Of a DNA stretch of 64,000 nucleotides, positions 18,335 through 25,593 are shown piece by piece. How positions within the stretch are numbered: the first letter of the stretch is position 1; each line of letters starts with the position of its first letter. The stretch is from contig CAWGUD010000016.1 of the NCBI GenBank assembly GCA_963825685.1, positions 190,774-254,773 on the forward strand, read 5' to 3'. This DNA comes from JAOUEA01 sp963825685. GTDB lineage: Bacteria; Actinomycetota; UBA4738; HRBIN12. A model generated the notes under the pieces. That model was not told the origin of the DNA. It searched no databases and worked only from the letters and a program-made list of their open reading frames with translations. The position numbers were made by a program, and so were the translations under genes.

Positions 18335-19465
18335 TCAGCCGGGCTCGGCGACGGCCTCCCGCCCTCGGTAGTGACGTCGGTGCAGGTACGCCGCCACCCC
18401 GCCCGCCGGCAACGGCAACCAGAACGACACGAGCCGATAGGCGAGGACCGCCAGCACCGCGTCGCCGGCCGGCACGCCCGCGAGCGTCAGCAGTCCGGTG
18501 AGGCCCGCTTCGACGAACCCGAGGCCGCCCGGCGTGATCGGGATCATCGCCAGCACCATCGACGCCGAGTACGCGAGCAGCACGAGCGTCGGACGTGGTC
18601 GCGACCCGACGGCCGTGATCGCCGCCAGCAACGCCAGGTAGTCGAAGAGCCAGTTGCCGAGCGAGAACAGCAATGCCTTCCACCACGTGTCGCCGAGCGC
18701 GTCGCGGATCTGGTCTCGTTGCACGACGAGGCGAGCCGGCAGGTCCGTCACGGCCGGCTTCCCTCGCTGGAACCGGTTCCGCAGCCACTGCGCGCCACGC
18801 CCGATGCGACGCAACAGCCGGTCGTGGAACAGCAGACGCCAACCGAACACGAACGCCGCGACGAACACGACGCCTCCCAGCCACGCGGCCTGGGCGAGTC
18901 CTCCCGGAACAGGCCGGCCGAGCAGCGCCGCCGGCACGGTGAGCAGCGGCAACATGAACAGCGTGCCCGTGCTGATCAGCGACGCCGCGGTGAGCGCGGT
19001 CGCCACGCGGGCGCCGTCGACGCCGGAGTCGGTCAGCATGCGCCACTGCAGGGCCCCGCCGGCCGCAGCTCCGCCCGGCACGACCCGGCTGAAGGCGTTC
19101 GCCGCGAGCTGCGCCGTCGCCACCCCGAACCAGCGGTCGGTGACGAGCGCGATCCGTTGCAGCCCCCAGATGCAGAAGAAGCTCAGGGCTTCCAACGCGA
19201 GCATCGCGACGAACCACGCCGGGTTCAGGTCGAGCAGCTCAGGCCACGTCTCGAAGACCGTGAGCAGGCTGGGCCACAGGATGTAGAGCGCGATCAGCGT
19301 GACGACCAGGAGGACCAGACGCACGACGATCGCCCTGCGCTTGGTCCGGACCTCGACCTGGACCTCGCCGAATGCCTCCTCGGCCGACCGCACGTGTGGG
19401 GGCTCCACGCGCGCGGCGTTGGGCGCCTGCGGCGAACGTGCATGGTCGCTGGTGTGATGTGCCAT
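18335..19465 (-). CDS. Lysylphosphatidylglycerol synthase TM-type / UPF0104 membrane protein
   Basis: A 376-residue integral membrane protein with about eight helices and a cytosolic N-terminus of ~45 residues. The family motifs NAFSRVVPGGAAAGGALQWR and IPITPGGLGFVEAGLTGLL are those of the flippase-like domain of MprF and of stand-alone YbhN-type proteins. The synthase domain of MprF is absent, so it is more likely a lipid transporter or envelope protein than an aminoacyl-PG synthase. It is divergent from the C45-like hydrolase across a 90-bp gap. Confidence 0.85.
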   Translation of the reverse strand: MAHHTSDHARSPQAPNAARVEPPHVRSAEEAFGEVQVEVRTKRRAIVVRLVLLVVTLIALYILWPSLLTVFETWPELLDLNPAWFVAMLALEALSFFCIWGLQRIALVTDRWFGVATAQLAANAFSRVVPGGAAAGGALQWRMLTDSGVDGARVATALTAASLISTGTLFMLPLLTVPAALLGRPVPGGLAQAAWLGGVVFVAAFVFGWRLLFHDRLLRRIGRGAQWLRNRFQRGKPAVTDLPARLVVQRDQIRDALGDTWWKALLFSLGNWLFDYLALLAAITAVGSRPRPTLVLLAYSASMVLAMIPITPGGLGFVEAGLTGLLTLAGVPAGDAVLAVLAYRLVSFWLPLPAGGVAAYLHRRHYRGREAVAEPG

Positions 19466-19555
19466 CCGAAGCCTCGGGCCGTTCGTCGTCTCGGCGTCGC
19501 AGACGCGTAGCCTTGCAGGAGCGTACGTGAGAAGTGCCGGAAGGAGGAACCGCCG

Positions 19556-20564
19556 ATGGCGATGCTACCCGGAGCCACGTTCCGTACGATCGACGAGTCG
19601 CACCCGGGCGCGAAGCTCGCGACGGTGTTCTCGGCCCGGGCGCCGGCGTACGCCGCGTGGTACCTGCAGGACGGCGACGAGGCCCGTCCCTCGGCGGCCG
19701 AGGGCGTCGATGCGCTCACGGCTGCACATGCCCGAGCTGCTGCCCACCTACGAGGCGATGGTGCGTGAGGTCGGCGGCAACGATCCCGTCTTCGCCCGCA
19801 TGTTCACGATGTGGAAGCCTCCGGGGGCGGCGATCGCCTGTTCGCAGGCCGTGCTGCAGGACGGTGAGCGAGGTCCACGCCTCGTGCGCAACTACGACTA
19901 CCCGGCCGAGCTGATGGACGCCGTGATCCTGCGCAGCGCCTTCACGGGCGGCGCTGTGATCGGGGTGACCGACGCGGTCTGGGGGCTCTGCGACGGGATG
20001 AACGATCGCGGGTTGGCCGTCTCGCTGACGTTCGGTGGGCGGGCGTCGATGGGCGAGGGCTTCGGCGTGCCGATCGTGATCCGCTACCTGCTCGAGACGT
20101 GCGAGACGGTCGACGACGCGCGCGCCGTGCTCGCCCGCGTGCCGATCGCCCACACCCACAACCTCACGATCGTCGACGCGGCGGGAGGCCTGATCACCGC
20201 CTACCTGAACCCCGACCGTCCGCCGTCGTTCCGTCGATTGCCGATCGCCGTGAACCACCAGTGGGCGGTGGAGTCCTGGGACCCGGTACTCGCCGAGAGC
20301 ACCTTGCAGCGGGAGTGGTGGCTGCTCCGCCTGCTCGACGACCCCGACGTCGACCACGAGCGGTTCCTCGGGGCGTTCCTCGTGCCGCCGCTGTACAGCC
20401 TCGCGCACGACGTGGGCCGGGGTACCGTGTACACGGCCGCCTACGACCCGTCCCAGGGCGACATCACTTACGCATGGCCGACGTTCAGGCTTCCCCTGCG
20501 GTTCGACTCGTTCGCCGAGAGCGAGCACGAGGTCGTGTTCCCGCCATCTCCACCCTCGGTGTAG
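19556..20564 (+). CDS. C45 / choloylglycine-hydrolase-like Ntn amidohydrolase
   Basis: About 335 residues after skipping one base near 19722 (CTCACGGCTGCACATG), which joins GVDALT to LHMPELLPTYEAM. The Ntn-type nucleophile is the Cys in AIACSQAVL (about residue 85), followed by the family hallmark LVRNYDYP, then WGLCDGMNDRGLAVSLTFGG, HTHNLTIVDAAG and the C-terminal NHQWAVE. Related enzymes are acyl-CoA:6-aminopenicillanate acyltransferase and linear-amide hydrolases. AAGGAGG at 19541-19547, eight bases before the ATG, supports the start. It is the second predicted amide hydrolase of Ntn type in the window. Confidence 0.8.
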
Positions 20565-20575
20565 GTTGGGTGCCG

Positions 20576-20797
20576 ATGCCAGCCGAAGACGTCCCCTCGG
20601 AGCTCGCCGGAGCCGACGCCGCGCACGCGGCCTCGATGGAGACCGCAGAGGCGATCGAAGAAGCCGCGAAGGTGAACGACGATCCCGACGTGGCCGAGGT
20701 GCTCGACGACGCCGCGGTGAAGGCCGAACTGGCGTCCAGCCGTGTGGGCTGGCTGCGCGGGTTCCTGCACCGACGCTTCGGCACCGGTCGGACCTGA
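20576..20797 (+). CDS. Small acidic protein of unknown function
   Basis: A 73-residue soluble protein, Ala/Glu/Asp-rich through residue 50 (ADAAHAASMETAEAIEEAAK, DDPDVAEVLDDAAV), with a basic aromatic tail (GWLRGFLHRRFGTG). Mostly helical by composition. It starts 11 bp after the C45-like gene, so it is probably in its transcript. No family is recognised. Confidence 0.55.
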   Translation: MPAEDVPSELAGADAAHAASMETAEAIEEAAKVNDDPDVAEVLDDAAVKAELASSRVGWLRGFLHRRFGTGRT

Positions 20798-20893
20798 CTC
20801 GACGACCTCGGCGAGGTTTGCCGACTGGCATGGATGGACAAGACACCTCCCAACATCCATGACCGCGCACCGTGCGCGCTGAGGGAGGGAATC

Positions 20894-21091
20894 ATGTTGC
20901 AGACCGGTTTGGCGCTGCTCGCCCAGAACGGGGGGAATGAGGGTGCCACGGACACGATCCTGTGGATCATCGCGGCCGTGCTCGTGGTCGCGGGCATCTT
21001 CGCCATCGTTCGCGGGGCATTGCTCTGGGGCATCCTGCTGATCATCGGAGGCCTGCTCGTCGGCCCCGGTGGCGTGAGCATCCTGGACTGA
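20894..21091 (+). CDS. Small two-helix membrane protein with GPGG motif
   Basis: A 65-residue protein. Start chosen at 20894, directly behind GAGGGAGGGA; an in-frame ATG at 20834 has no such site. Two adjacent hydrophobic helices (ILWIIAAVLVVAGIFAIVRG and LLWGILLIIGGLLV) are followed by GPGGVSILD. Small actinobacterial membrane proteins with this terminal motif are common and unstudied. It is the first gene of a run that continues with the MscS-like protein and CsbD. Confidence 0.65.
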   Translation: MLQTGLALLAQNGGNEGATDTILWIIAAVLVVAGIFAIVRGALLWGILLIIGGLLVGPGGVSILD

Positions 21092-21101
21092 CGGAGGGGT
21101 C

Positions 21102-21845
21102 ATGTTCCTTGCGCAGATCGACATCGAACAAGGTCTCGAAGAGGCATGGGCCGACGTGGTGACGTTCGCCCCGAAGCTGCTGGGCTTCTTCGTGATCCTG
21201 CTGATCGGCTACTTCGTCGCGAAGGCGCTCTCGAAGCTGGCTGACGCGCTGCTGGAACGGGTGGGCTTCGACGGCCTCGTGGAACGGGGTGCGATGCGCC
21301 AGGCGTTCGAGCGCAGCAAGACCGATCCGTCGGACGTGATCGGCGTGATCGTCTTCTGGCTCGTGTTCCTGATCGCGCTGCAACTCGCGTTCGGCATCTG
21401 GGGTCCCAACCCGGTCAGCGACCTGCTGGAGGGGCTGATCGCCTACCTGCCGAACCTGATCGTCGCCGTCGTGATCCTGGTGATCGCGGCCGTGCTCGCG
21501 AGGGCGTTGACCGAGGTCCTCGAGCCGATGCTCGGCGCGGTGCGCGGTGGCTCGGTGATCGCCAAGGGTGCGGGCATCGCGATCCTGGTGGTCGGGATCT
21601 TCGCCGCTCTCGATCAGCTGCAGGTCGCACCCGCGATCGTGACCGGGCTCTTCTACGCGCTGCTGGTCATGGTCGTCGGCTCGGCGGTCGTCGCGTTCGG
21701 CGTCGGGGGCATCCCGATCGCCCGTCGCTGGCTCGAGCGCTGGAGCCATTCGGCCGAGTCAACGGCCCGCGACGTTCAGGCCGAGGTCCAGTCACGAAGC
21801 AACGACGACGAAGTTGTGCCCGAGGTGGGCACCGGCACGCTCTAG
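21102..21845 (+). CDS. MscS-like conserved TM-helix membrane protein
   Basis: A 247-residue membrane protein with about five helices: LLGFFVILLIGYFVAKAL, VIVFWLVFLIALQLAFGI, LIVAVVILVIAAVLARAL, GAGIAILVVGIFAALDQL and ALLVMVVGSAVVAFGVGG. The repeated TM-helix pattern matches the N-terminal conserved-helix domain found with small mechanosensitive channels, but the MscS beta domain and cytosolic cage are absent. The C-terminal 40 residues are charged and cytosolic. It follows the 65-aa protein by 10 bp and precedes csbD by 26 bp, so they probably form one operon related to envelope or osmotic stress. Confidence 0.8.
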   Translation: MFLAQIDIEQGLEEAWADVVTFAPKLLGFFVILLIGYFVAKALSKLADALLERVGFDGLVERGAMRQAFERSKTDPSDVIGVIVFWLVFLIALQLAFGIWGPNPVSDLLEGLIAYLPNLIVAVVILVIAAVLARALTEVLEPMLGAVRGGSVIAKGAGIAILVVGIFAALDQLQVAPAIVTGLFYALLVMVVGSAVVAFGVGGIPIARRWLERWSHSAESTARDVQAEVQSRSNDDEVVPEVGTGTL

Positions 21846-21871
21846 CACCGACGACGAACGGAGGGATCACC

Positions 21872-22057
21872 ATGGGTGAGCACGTGGACAAGGCGAAGGG
21901 AACGATCAAGGAGAACGTCGGCGACCTGACCGACGACGAGCGGCTCGAGCGCGAGGGCAAGATGGACCGCGCCGGCGCCGACGTGAAGGAGAAGGCAGGC
22001 GACGCGGTCGACACGGTCAAGGAGAAGGTGAACGACGCGCTCGGGCGCGACGACTGA
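21872..22057 (+). CDS. CsbD family stress-response protein
   Basis: A 61-residue hydrophilic, Lys/Asp/Glu-rich protein of the CsbD-like family, whose Bacillus member is a SigB-controlled general stress protein of unknown mechanism. Family positions are recognisable in KAKGTIKENVGDLTDDERLE (the usual KGxxKExxGxxTxDxxLExEGK pattern), then the repeat-like DVKEKAGDAVDTVKEKV. An ATG behind CGGAGGG supports the start. Strong hairpin downstream at 22063-22111. Confidence 0.9.
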   Translation: MGEHVDKAKGTIKENVGDLTDDERLEREGKMDRAGADVKEKAGDAVDTVKEKVNDALGRDD

Positions 22058-22062
22058 CGCAG

Positions 22063-22111
22063 GCGCTCACCGTGCCTTCGGGGGAAGTGTCCCCGTCGGC
22101 ACGGTGAGCGC
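22063..22111 (+). terminator. Long stem-loop after csbD
   Basis: GCGCTCACCGTGCC (22063-22076) and GGCACGGTGAGCGC (22098-22111) pair perfectly over 14 bp, with an inner GGGG/CCCC pairing. No T-tract follows, and a downstream gene with its own ribosome-binding site starts 18 bp later, so it may attenuate rather than stop transcription, or protect the 3' end of the csbD message. Confidence 0.6.
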
Positions 22112-22128
22112 GCCGGGGAGGAGCCCAC

Positions 22129-22302
22129 GTGAAGATCGAGACGCCACGACGCGAGATGCCCGAGGAACTGCCCGAAGGTGAGCGCCCCGAGGAGTTGCCG
22201 GAGAGCGAGGACGACGCGTTGGAGCGCACGCTCGAGCCCGAGAGCCCGGAGATCGGTCAGCCCGTGCCCGGCCCGACCGACGGCGAAGCCGACGACGCAT
22301 GA
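22129..22302 (+). CDS. Small acidic, Glu/Pro-rich protein
   Basis: A 57-residue protein, too short for most gene callers. GTG start behind GGGGAGGAG. The sequence is built of E/P-rich repeats (REMPEELPEGERPEELPESE) and has no hydrophobic core, so it is probably disordered. The stop overlaps the next ATG (ATGA). Coding status rests on the ribosome-binding site and the overlap; no family recognised. Confidence 0.5.
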   Translation: MKIETPRREMPEELPEGERPEELPESEDDALERTLEPESPEIGQPVPGPTDGEADDA

Positions 22303-22592
22303 CTCGATCTTCGACCCATCCCTCGACCGACGAGCCCCTCGACCGGCCCCGTGACCAGGTGGTCGGCGCCCCGGGACGGTGCGACGCCAACTGCGTACAT
22401 GTCATCGGCGGGCGAAGGACTGCTGGTCGGTATCCCTGCCGGATGGTGCTGGCCGAGCTCGTCCGCGACGACGGCGAGTCGATGTCGCGGGTCATCGCGG
22501 TCGGGGCCGCGCTGGTCTGCACGGCGATCGGAGCCTTGGTGGCGACGTACCCGAGCCTGCGGACAGCGGACCCCCACGCGACAGGGTCGTGA
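22299..22592 (+). CDS. Hypothetical protein with a C-terminal membrane helix
   Basis: A 97-residue open frame coupled to the preceding 57-aa gene by an ATGA overlap. The N-terminal half is polar (STDEPLDRPRDQVVGAP), the middle holds Cys residues in an Arg-rich stretch of doubtful coding quality, and the end has one membrane helix (VIAVGAALVCTAIGALVA). The middle may reflect another indel; an internal restart at MSRVIAVG is possible. Weakly supported. Confidence 0.4.
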   Translation: MTRSSTHPSTDEPLDRPRDQVVGAPGRCDANCVHVIGGRRTAGRYPCRMVLAELVRDDGESMSRVIAVGAALVCTAIGALVATYPSLRTADPHATGS

Positions 22593-22629
22593 TCGAGAGG
22601 GCCTGAGGAAGGCCTCGTCCCGAACGTGC

Positions 22630-22663
22630 GAACGGGCGCGAGGGCGTACCCTCGCGCCCGTTC
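22630..22663. terminator. Bidirectional stem-loop terminator between convergent units
   Basis: GAACGGGCGCGAGGG (22630-22644) and CCCTCGCGCCCGTTC (22649-22663) form a perfect 15-bp stem with a CGTA loop, followed by TTGCCCG. It lies between the rightward small-protein run and the leftward YtxH-like gene and can serve both. Confidence 0.8.
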
Positions 22664-22681
22664 TTGCCCGTACGTCGTGGA

Positions 22682-23132
22682 TCAGGCGGTGGTCGCGGTG
22701 TCGGACCGTTCGATGGCGGTCCGCGCCGAGTCAGGGCTCGCTGGCTGCCACGGAGCCTGATCGCCGGTCGCACCCTGCCGGTCCTGCACGGAAGACTTCA
22801 TCGCGCGGAGCTTCCCCACGATCTGGTCGTAGCGCTCCCGTCCGGCTCGGGTTCCCAACACGTAGGCTCCCCCACCGATCACCAGCGTGCGAACGATCCT
22901 GCCGCGGCGCTTCGGGCGTCTTCGTCTCCACGGTCACGTGCTCGTTCCGAGCCAGCGCATCGAGCGCGCGCGTCAGGGACCCACGCTCTTCGTGCAGGTC
23001 GTCCCGGAGCAGGCGCACCTCGTGCTTGAGACGGTCGTTCTCCCGATCCATCTTGTCCAGACGTGTCTCGTTCATGCGTTCCCGGGCTCGATCGCCGAGA
23101 TCGCCCATGCGTTCGGCCATGCGACTCGCCAT
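22682..23132 (-). CDS. YtxH-like coiled-coil membrane protein
   Basis: About 149 residues after skipping one base near 22905 (CCGCGGCAGG). The N-terminal ~75 residues are a charged helical region (LDKMDRENDRLKHEVRLLRD) likely to form a coiled coil. It is followed by RIVRTLVIGGGAYVLGTRAG, the short membrane segment plus G-T-R-A-G-R motif typical of actinobacterial YtxH-like proteins, then a polar tail. Without the correction the two parts fall in different frames. YtxH in Bacillus is under general-stress control; a GTGT-N16-GGGTAA sequence lies upstream at 23185-23210. Confidence 0.65.
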
Positions 23133-23184
23133 GTCGATCCTCCATCGCTCGTGCCGGGCGAGATGCCCGGTCGGTATGGGCGGG

Positions 23185-23970
23185 TTACCCAGGAGAGGCT
23201 CGGTCCACACGCGTCGTGGCCGCGGGACGAGGATCTCGGGCGGACGCCACCGACCTCGGCACCGAGACGACGTCGCCGATCACGAGCGTGGCGGGCGGGC
23301 CGATGCTCGCAGCCGCCGCGAGCGTGGGCAGGTCGTCGAGGGTGCCGACGACGGTGCGCTGGTCGTCGGTCCACGCCCACTGCACGACCGCGGCGGGCGT
23401 CGACCCGGGCCGCCCGGCGTCGATCAGCGTGGCGCAGGTCTCGGCCAGCCTCCCGGCCGACATCAACACGACGAGCGTGTCGGTGGCGGTCGCCATGCGA
23501 GTGAGATCGACGGTGTCCTCGGCGTGAGCGGTCGACCCGGTGACCACGGCGAAGGATCGTGCGATCGAGCGATGGGTCAGGGGGATGCCGGCCGCGGCCG
23601 GCGCCGCGACGGCGCTGGTGATGCCGGGGACGATCTCGACCGGGATGCCGGCCTCCTCGCACGCGAGCATCTCCTCGCCACCGCGCCCGAAGACGAACGG
23701 GTCGCCCCCCTTGAGGCGCACGACCACATGGCCGCTCGCGGCTTCCTGCACGAGCAGGGCGCCGATCTCATGCTGCCCCATCGCCTGGCGGCCAGGTTCC
23801 TTGCCGGCGTAGATGCGGCGGGCGCCGGGCGGGGCCAGGTCGAGCAGGGCCGGGGCGGCGAGGCGGTCGTAGACGACGACGTCGGCCACGGCGAGGGCCC
23901 TGGCTCCCTTCACCGTGATCAGCTCCGGATCGCCGGGGCCCGCACCGACGAGCACGACGCGCCCGGTCAT
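23185..23970 (-). CDS. cobA: Uroporphyrinogen-III C-methyltransferase (SUMT)
   Basis: Adds methyl groups from SAM at C2 and C7 of uroporphyrinogen III to give precorrin-2, the first step to siroheme. 261 residues. SAM-binding motifs are VGAGPGDPELIT at the N-terminus, VVYDRLAAPALL, the signature VVRLKGGDPFVFGRGGEE and PGITSAVAAPAAAGIPLTHR, then VVLMSAG. It is the last gene of the sulfite-reductase operon and its ATG overlaps the stop of the precorrin-2 dehydrogenase gene. Siroheme is the cofactor of the sulfite reductase encoded by the first gene. Confidence 0.94.
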   Translation of the reverse strand: MTGRVVLVGAGPGDPELITVKGARALAVADVVVYDRLAAPALLDLAPPGARRIYAGKEPGRQAMGQHEIGALLVQEAASGHVVVRLKGGDPFVFGRGGEEMLACEEAGIPVEIVPGITSAVAAPAAAGIPLTHRSIARSFAVVTGSTAHAEDTVDLTRMATATDTLVVLMSAGRLAETCATLIDAGRPGSTPAAVVQWAWTDDQRTVVGTLDDLPTLAAAASIGPPATLVIGDVVSVPRSVASARDPRPAATTRVDRASPG

Positions 23971-24620
23971 GCCGGCGCCTCCTGCAGCAGACGCTCACGG
24001 AGCCTGGCGGCGAGCTCGTCGCCACGCCCTTCGCGCGCGAGGGTGGCCGCCTCGTCGAGGTCGAGCGCCTCGGCCCATCGCTGAGCCCGGGTCGCGAAGT
24101 CGGGCAGCGCCGGCATCGTCTCGGCGCGCACCGTGCGCAGGACCGCCAGGACCTCGGACCACTCCTCGCCGAAGGACGCCGATAGTTGCGCGCGCAACTT
24201 CTTCGCCAGGGCCGGTGACGCGCCTCCGGTCGCGATCGCCAGCACGAGCTCACCACGGCGCACGACGCTCGGCGCCGACCAGTCGCAGTTGGGGATGTCG
24301 TCCATCACGTTGACGAGCACCCGGCGGCAGCGGGCTTCACGGGCGATCGCGTCGCGTTCGCCGTCGTCGCGGCTCGCCGCCACCACGAGGAACGCCCCGT
24401 TCAGGTCGGCGGCGCGCCACGAGCGTCGTTCCACGGCGACGCCGTCGATCGTCTCGAGTTCGTCGAGGGCGTCCGCCGGACCCGAGGCCACGACCAGCAC
24501 GTCGTCGGCACCGGCGGCGATCATCGCCTCGACCTTGCCCTCTCGTACGGCATCGGCGCCGATCACGACGCACCGTCGCCCCGACAGCTCGAGCATCACG
24601 GGATAGCCGAACGGCATCAC
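23967..24620 (-). CDS. Precorrin-2 dehydrogenase / sirohydrochlorin ferrochelatase
   Basis: A 217-residue Met8/CysG-N-terminal type protein that oxidises precorrin-2 with NAD and may insert iron to make siroheme. The Rossmann part begins PVMLELSGRRCVVIGAD, continues with the DVLVVASGPADALDELE region and NVMDDIPNCDWSAPSVVRRG (family motif N-D-x-P-x-x-C-x-x-x-x-P-A/S). The C-terminal dimerisation helices include ATGGASPALAKKLRAQL. Overlaps cobA downstream and cysH upstream by four bases each. Confidence 0.9.
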   Translation of the reverse strand: MMPFGYPVMLELSGRRCVVIGADAVREGKVEAMIAAGADDVLVVASGPADALDELETIDGVAVERRSWRAADLNGAFLVVAASRDDGERDAIAREARCRRVLVNVMDDIPNCDWSAPSVVRRGELVLAIATGGASPALAKKLRAQLSASFGEEWSEVLAVLRTVRAETMPALPDFATRAQRWAEALDLDEAATLAREGRGDELAARLRERLLQEAPA

Positions 24621-25444
24621 GAGCCTCCTTCAACGGCGGCTTCCGCCTTCTCGCGATCGCTCCGCGACCCCGCGAGCTCCACGCTGCAGTGGATGCCGCA
24701 TTCCTTCGCGGTGTCGTGCTCCCACCACCACCGACCTGCTCGTTCGGGTTCCCCCGGCTCGACCGGACGGGTGCACGGCGCACATCCGATCGAGGTGTAC
24801 CCGTGGTCGAAGAGCTCGTGGGAGGGCACCTCGTGCGTGCGCACGTAGTCCCAGACCTGGTCGAGGGTCCAGTCGGCGAGCGGGTTCAGCTTCACGATGC
24901 CGCCGTGGTCGCGATCGAGCTCGACCTTGGCGATGTTGCGACGCGAGGCCCACTGTTCGCGGCGCAGGCCGGCGATCCACGCGTCGAGGGAGGCGAGCTT
25001 GCGCCGGAGCGGCTCGACCTTGCGCACGGCGCAGCACGCGAGCCGCAGGTCCACGCCGCGATACATCAGGTTCGGGCCTTCGCGGTTCACGAGCGAGGCG
25101 ACCGCCGACGTGTCGGGGTACTCGAACTCGACGGCGATGCCGTAGCGTTCCCGGACCTCCTCGAAGAGCGTGTACGTCTCGGGTGGCAGTCGCCCCGTGT
25201 CGAGGGTGAACACCCGCACGGTGGGATCCAGCCGCCACGCCATGTCGATCAGCACCATGCCGTCGACGCCGCCCGCCGCGCTGATCGCGAGCTTCGGGTG
25301 GAAGCTGTCGAGCGCCCATCCGAGCAGCTCCTCGGCCCTCGAGTGCTCGAACCGCTGCGCGGCGTCGTGCACCCACGCGGCTTCCTCGTCGAGGACCGGC
25401 ATCGCCGGCTCGTGCCAGGGTGCCCGCGGGTCGGAGTCGGCCAT
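24617..25444 (-). CDS. cysH: Assimilatory adenylylsulfate (APS) reductase
   Basis: A 275-residue CysH protein that reduces activated sulfate to sulfite with thioredoxin. The PP-loop-like segment is LAISAAGGVDGMVLIDMAW. The Cys pairs LACCAVRKVEPL and IGCAPCTRPV are the [4Fe-4S] ligands that mark APS-specific rather than PAPS-specific enzymes. The C-terminal redox Cys is in KECGIHCS. The ATG at 25444 overlaps the end of the 49-aa zinc-ribbon gene by one base, and an upstream extension of the frame lacks support. Confidence 0.94.
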   Translation of the reverse strand: MADSDPRAPWHEPAMPVLDEEAAWVHDAAQRFEHSRAEELLGWALDSFHPKLAISAAGGVDGMVLIDMAWRLDPTVRVFTLDTGRLPPETYTLFEEVRERYGIAVEFEYPDTSAVASLVNREGPNLMYRGVDLRLACCAVRKVEPLRRKLASLDAWIAGLRREQWASRRNIAKVELDRDHGGIVKLNPLADWTLDQVWDYVRTHEVPSHELFDHGYTSIGCAPCTRPVEPGEPERAGRWWWEHDTAKECGIHCSVELAGSRSDREKAEAAVEGGS

Positions 25445-25593
25445 CAGCCCGCACCCCCGACGGTGATCGCGGTCAGCTCGAAGCCGCGCTCGCACGACTC
25501 GCAGCGCCATGCCGTCGTGGCGGCGTCGTCGGGCCGGATGTCCTGCTCGCCGCAGAACGGGCAGTAGAAGGGCACCGCGCGCACGCCCGTCAT
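25444..25593 (-). CDS. 49-aa zinc-ribbon protein in the sulfite-assimilation operon
   Basis: A 49-residue protein with two CxxC pairs, FYCPFCGEQD and WRCESCERGF, 17 residues apart, so a zinc or rubredoxin-like ribbon. It is locked between sulfite reductase (ATGA overlap upstream) and cysH (one-base overlap downstream), which makes a role in sulfur assimilation likely. Possible roles include electron transfer or metal/sulfur handling; none is shown. Similar short genes occur at this operon position in other actinomycetes as far as I recall. Confidence 0.75.
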   Translation of the reverse strand: MTGVRAVPFYCPFCGEQDIRPDDAATTAWRCESCERGFELTAITVGGAG

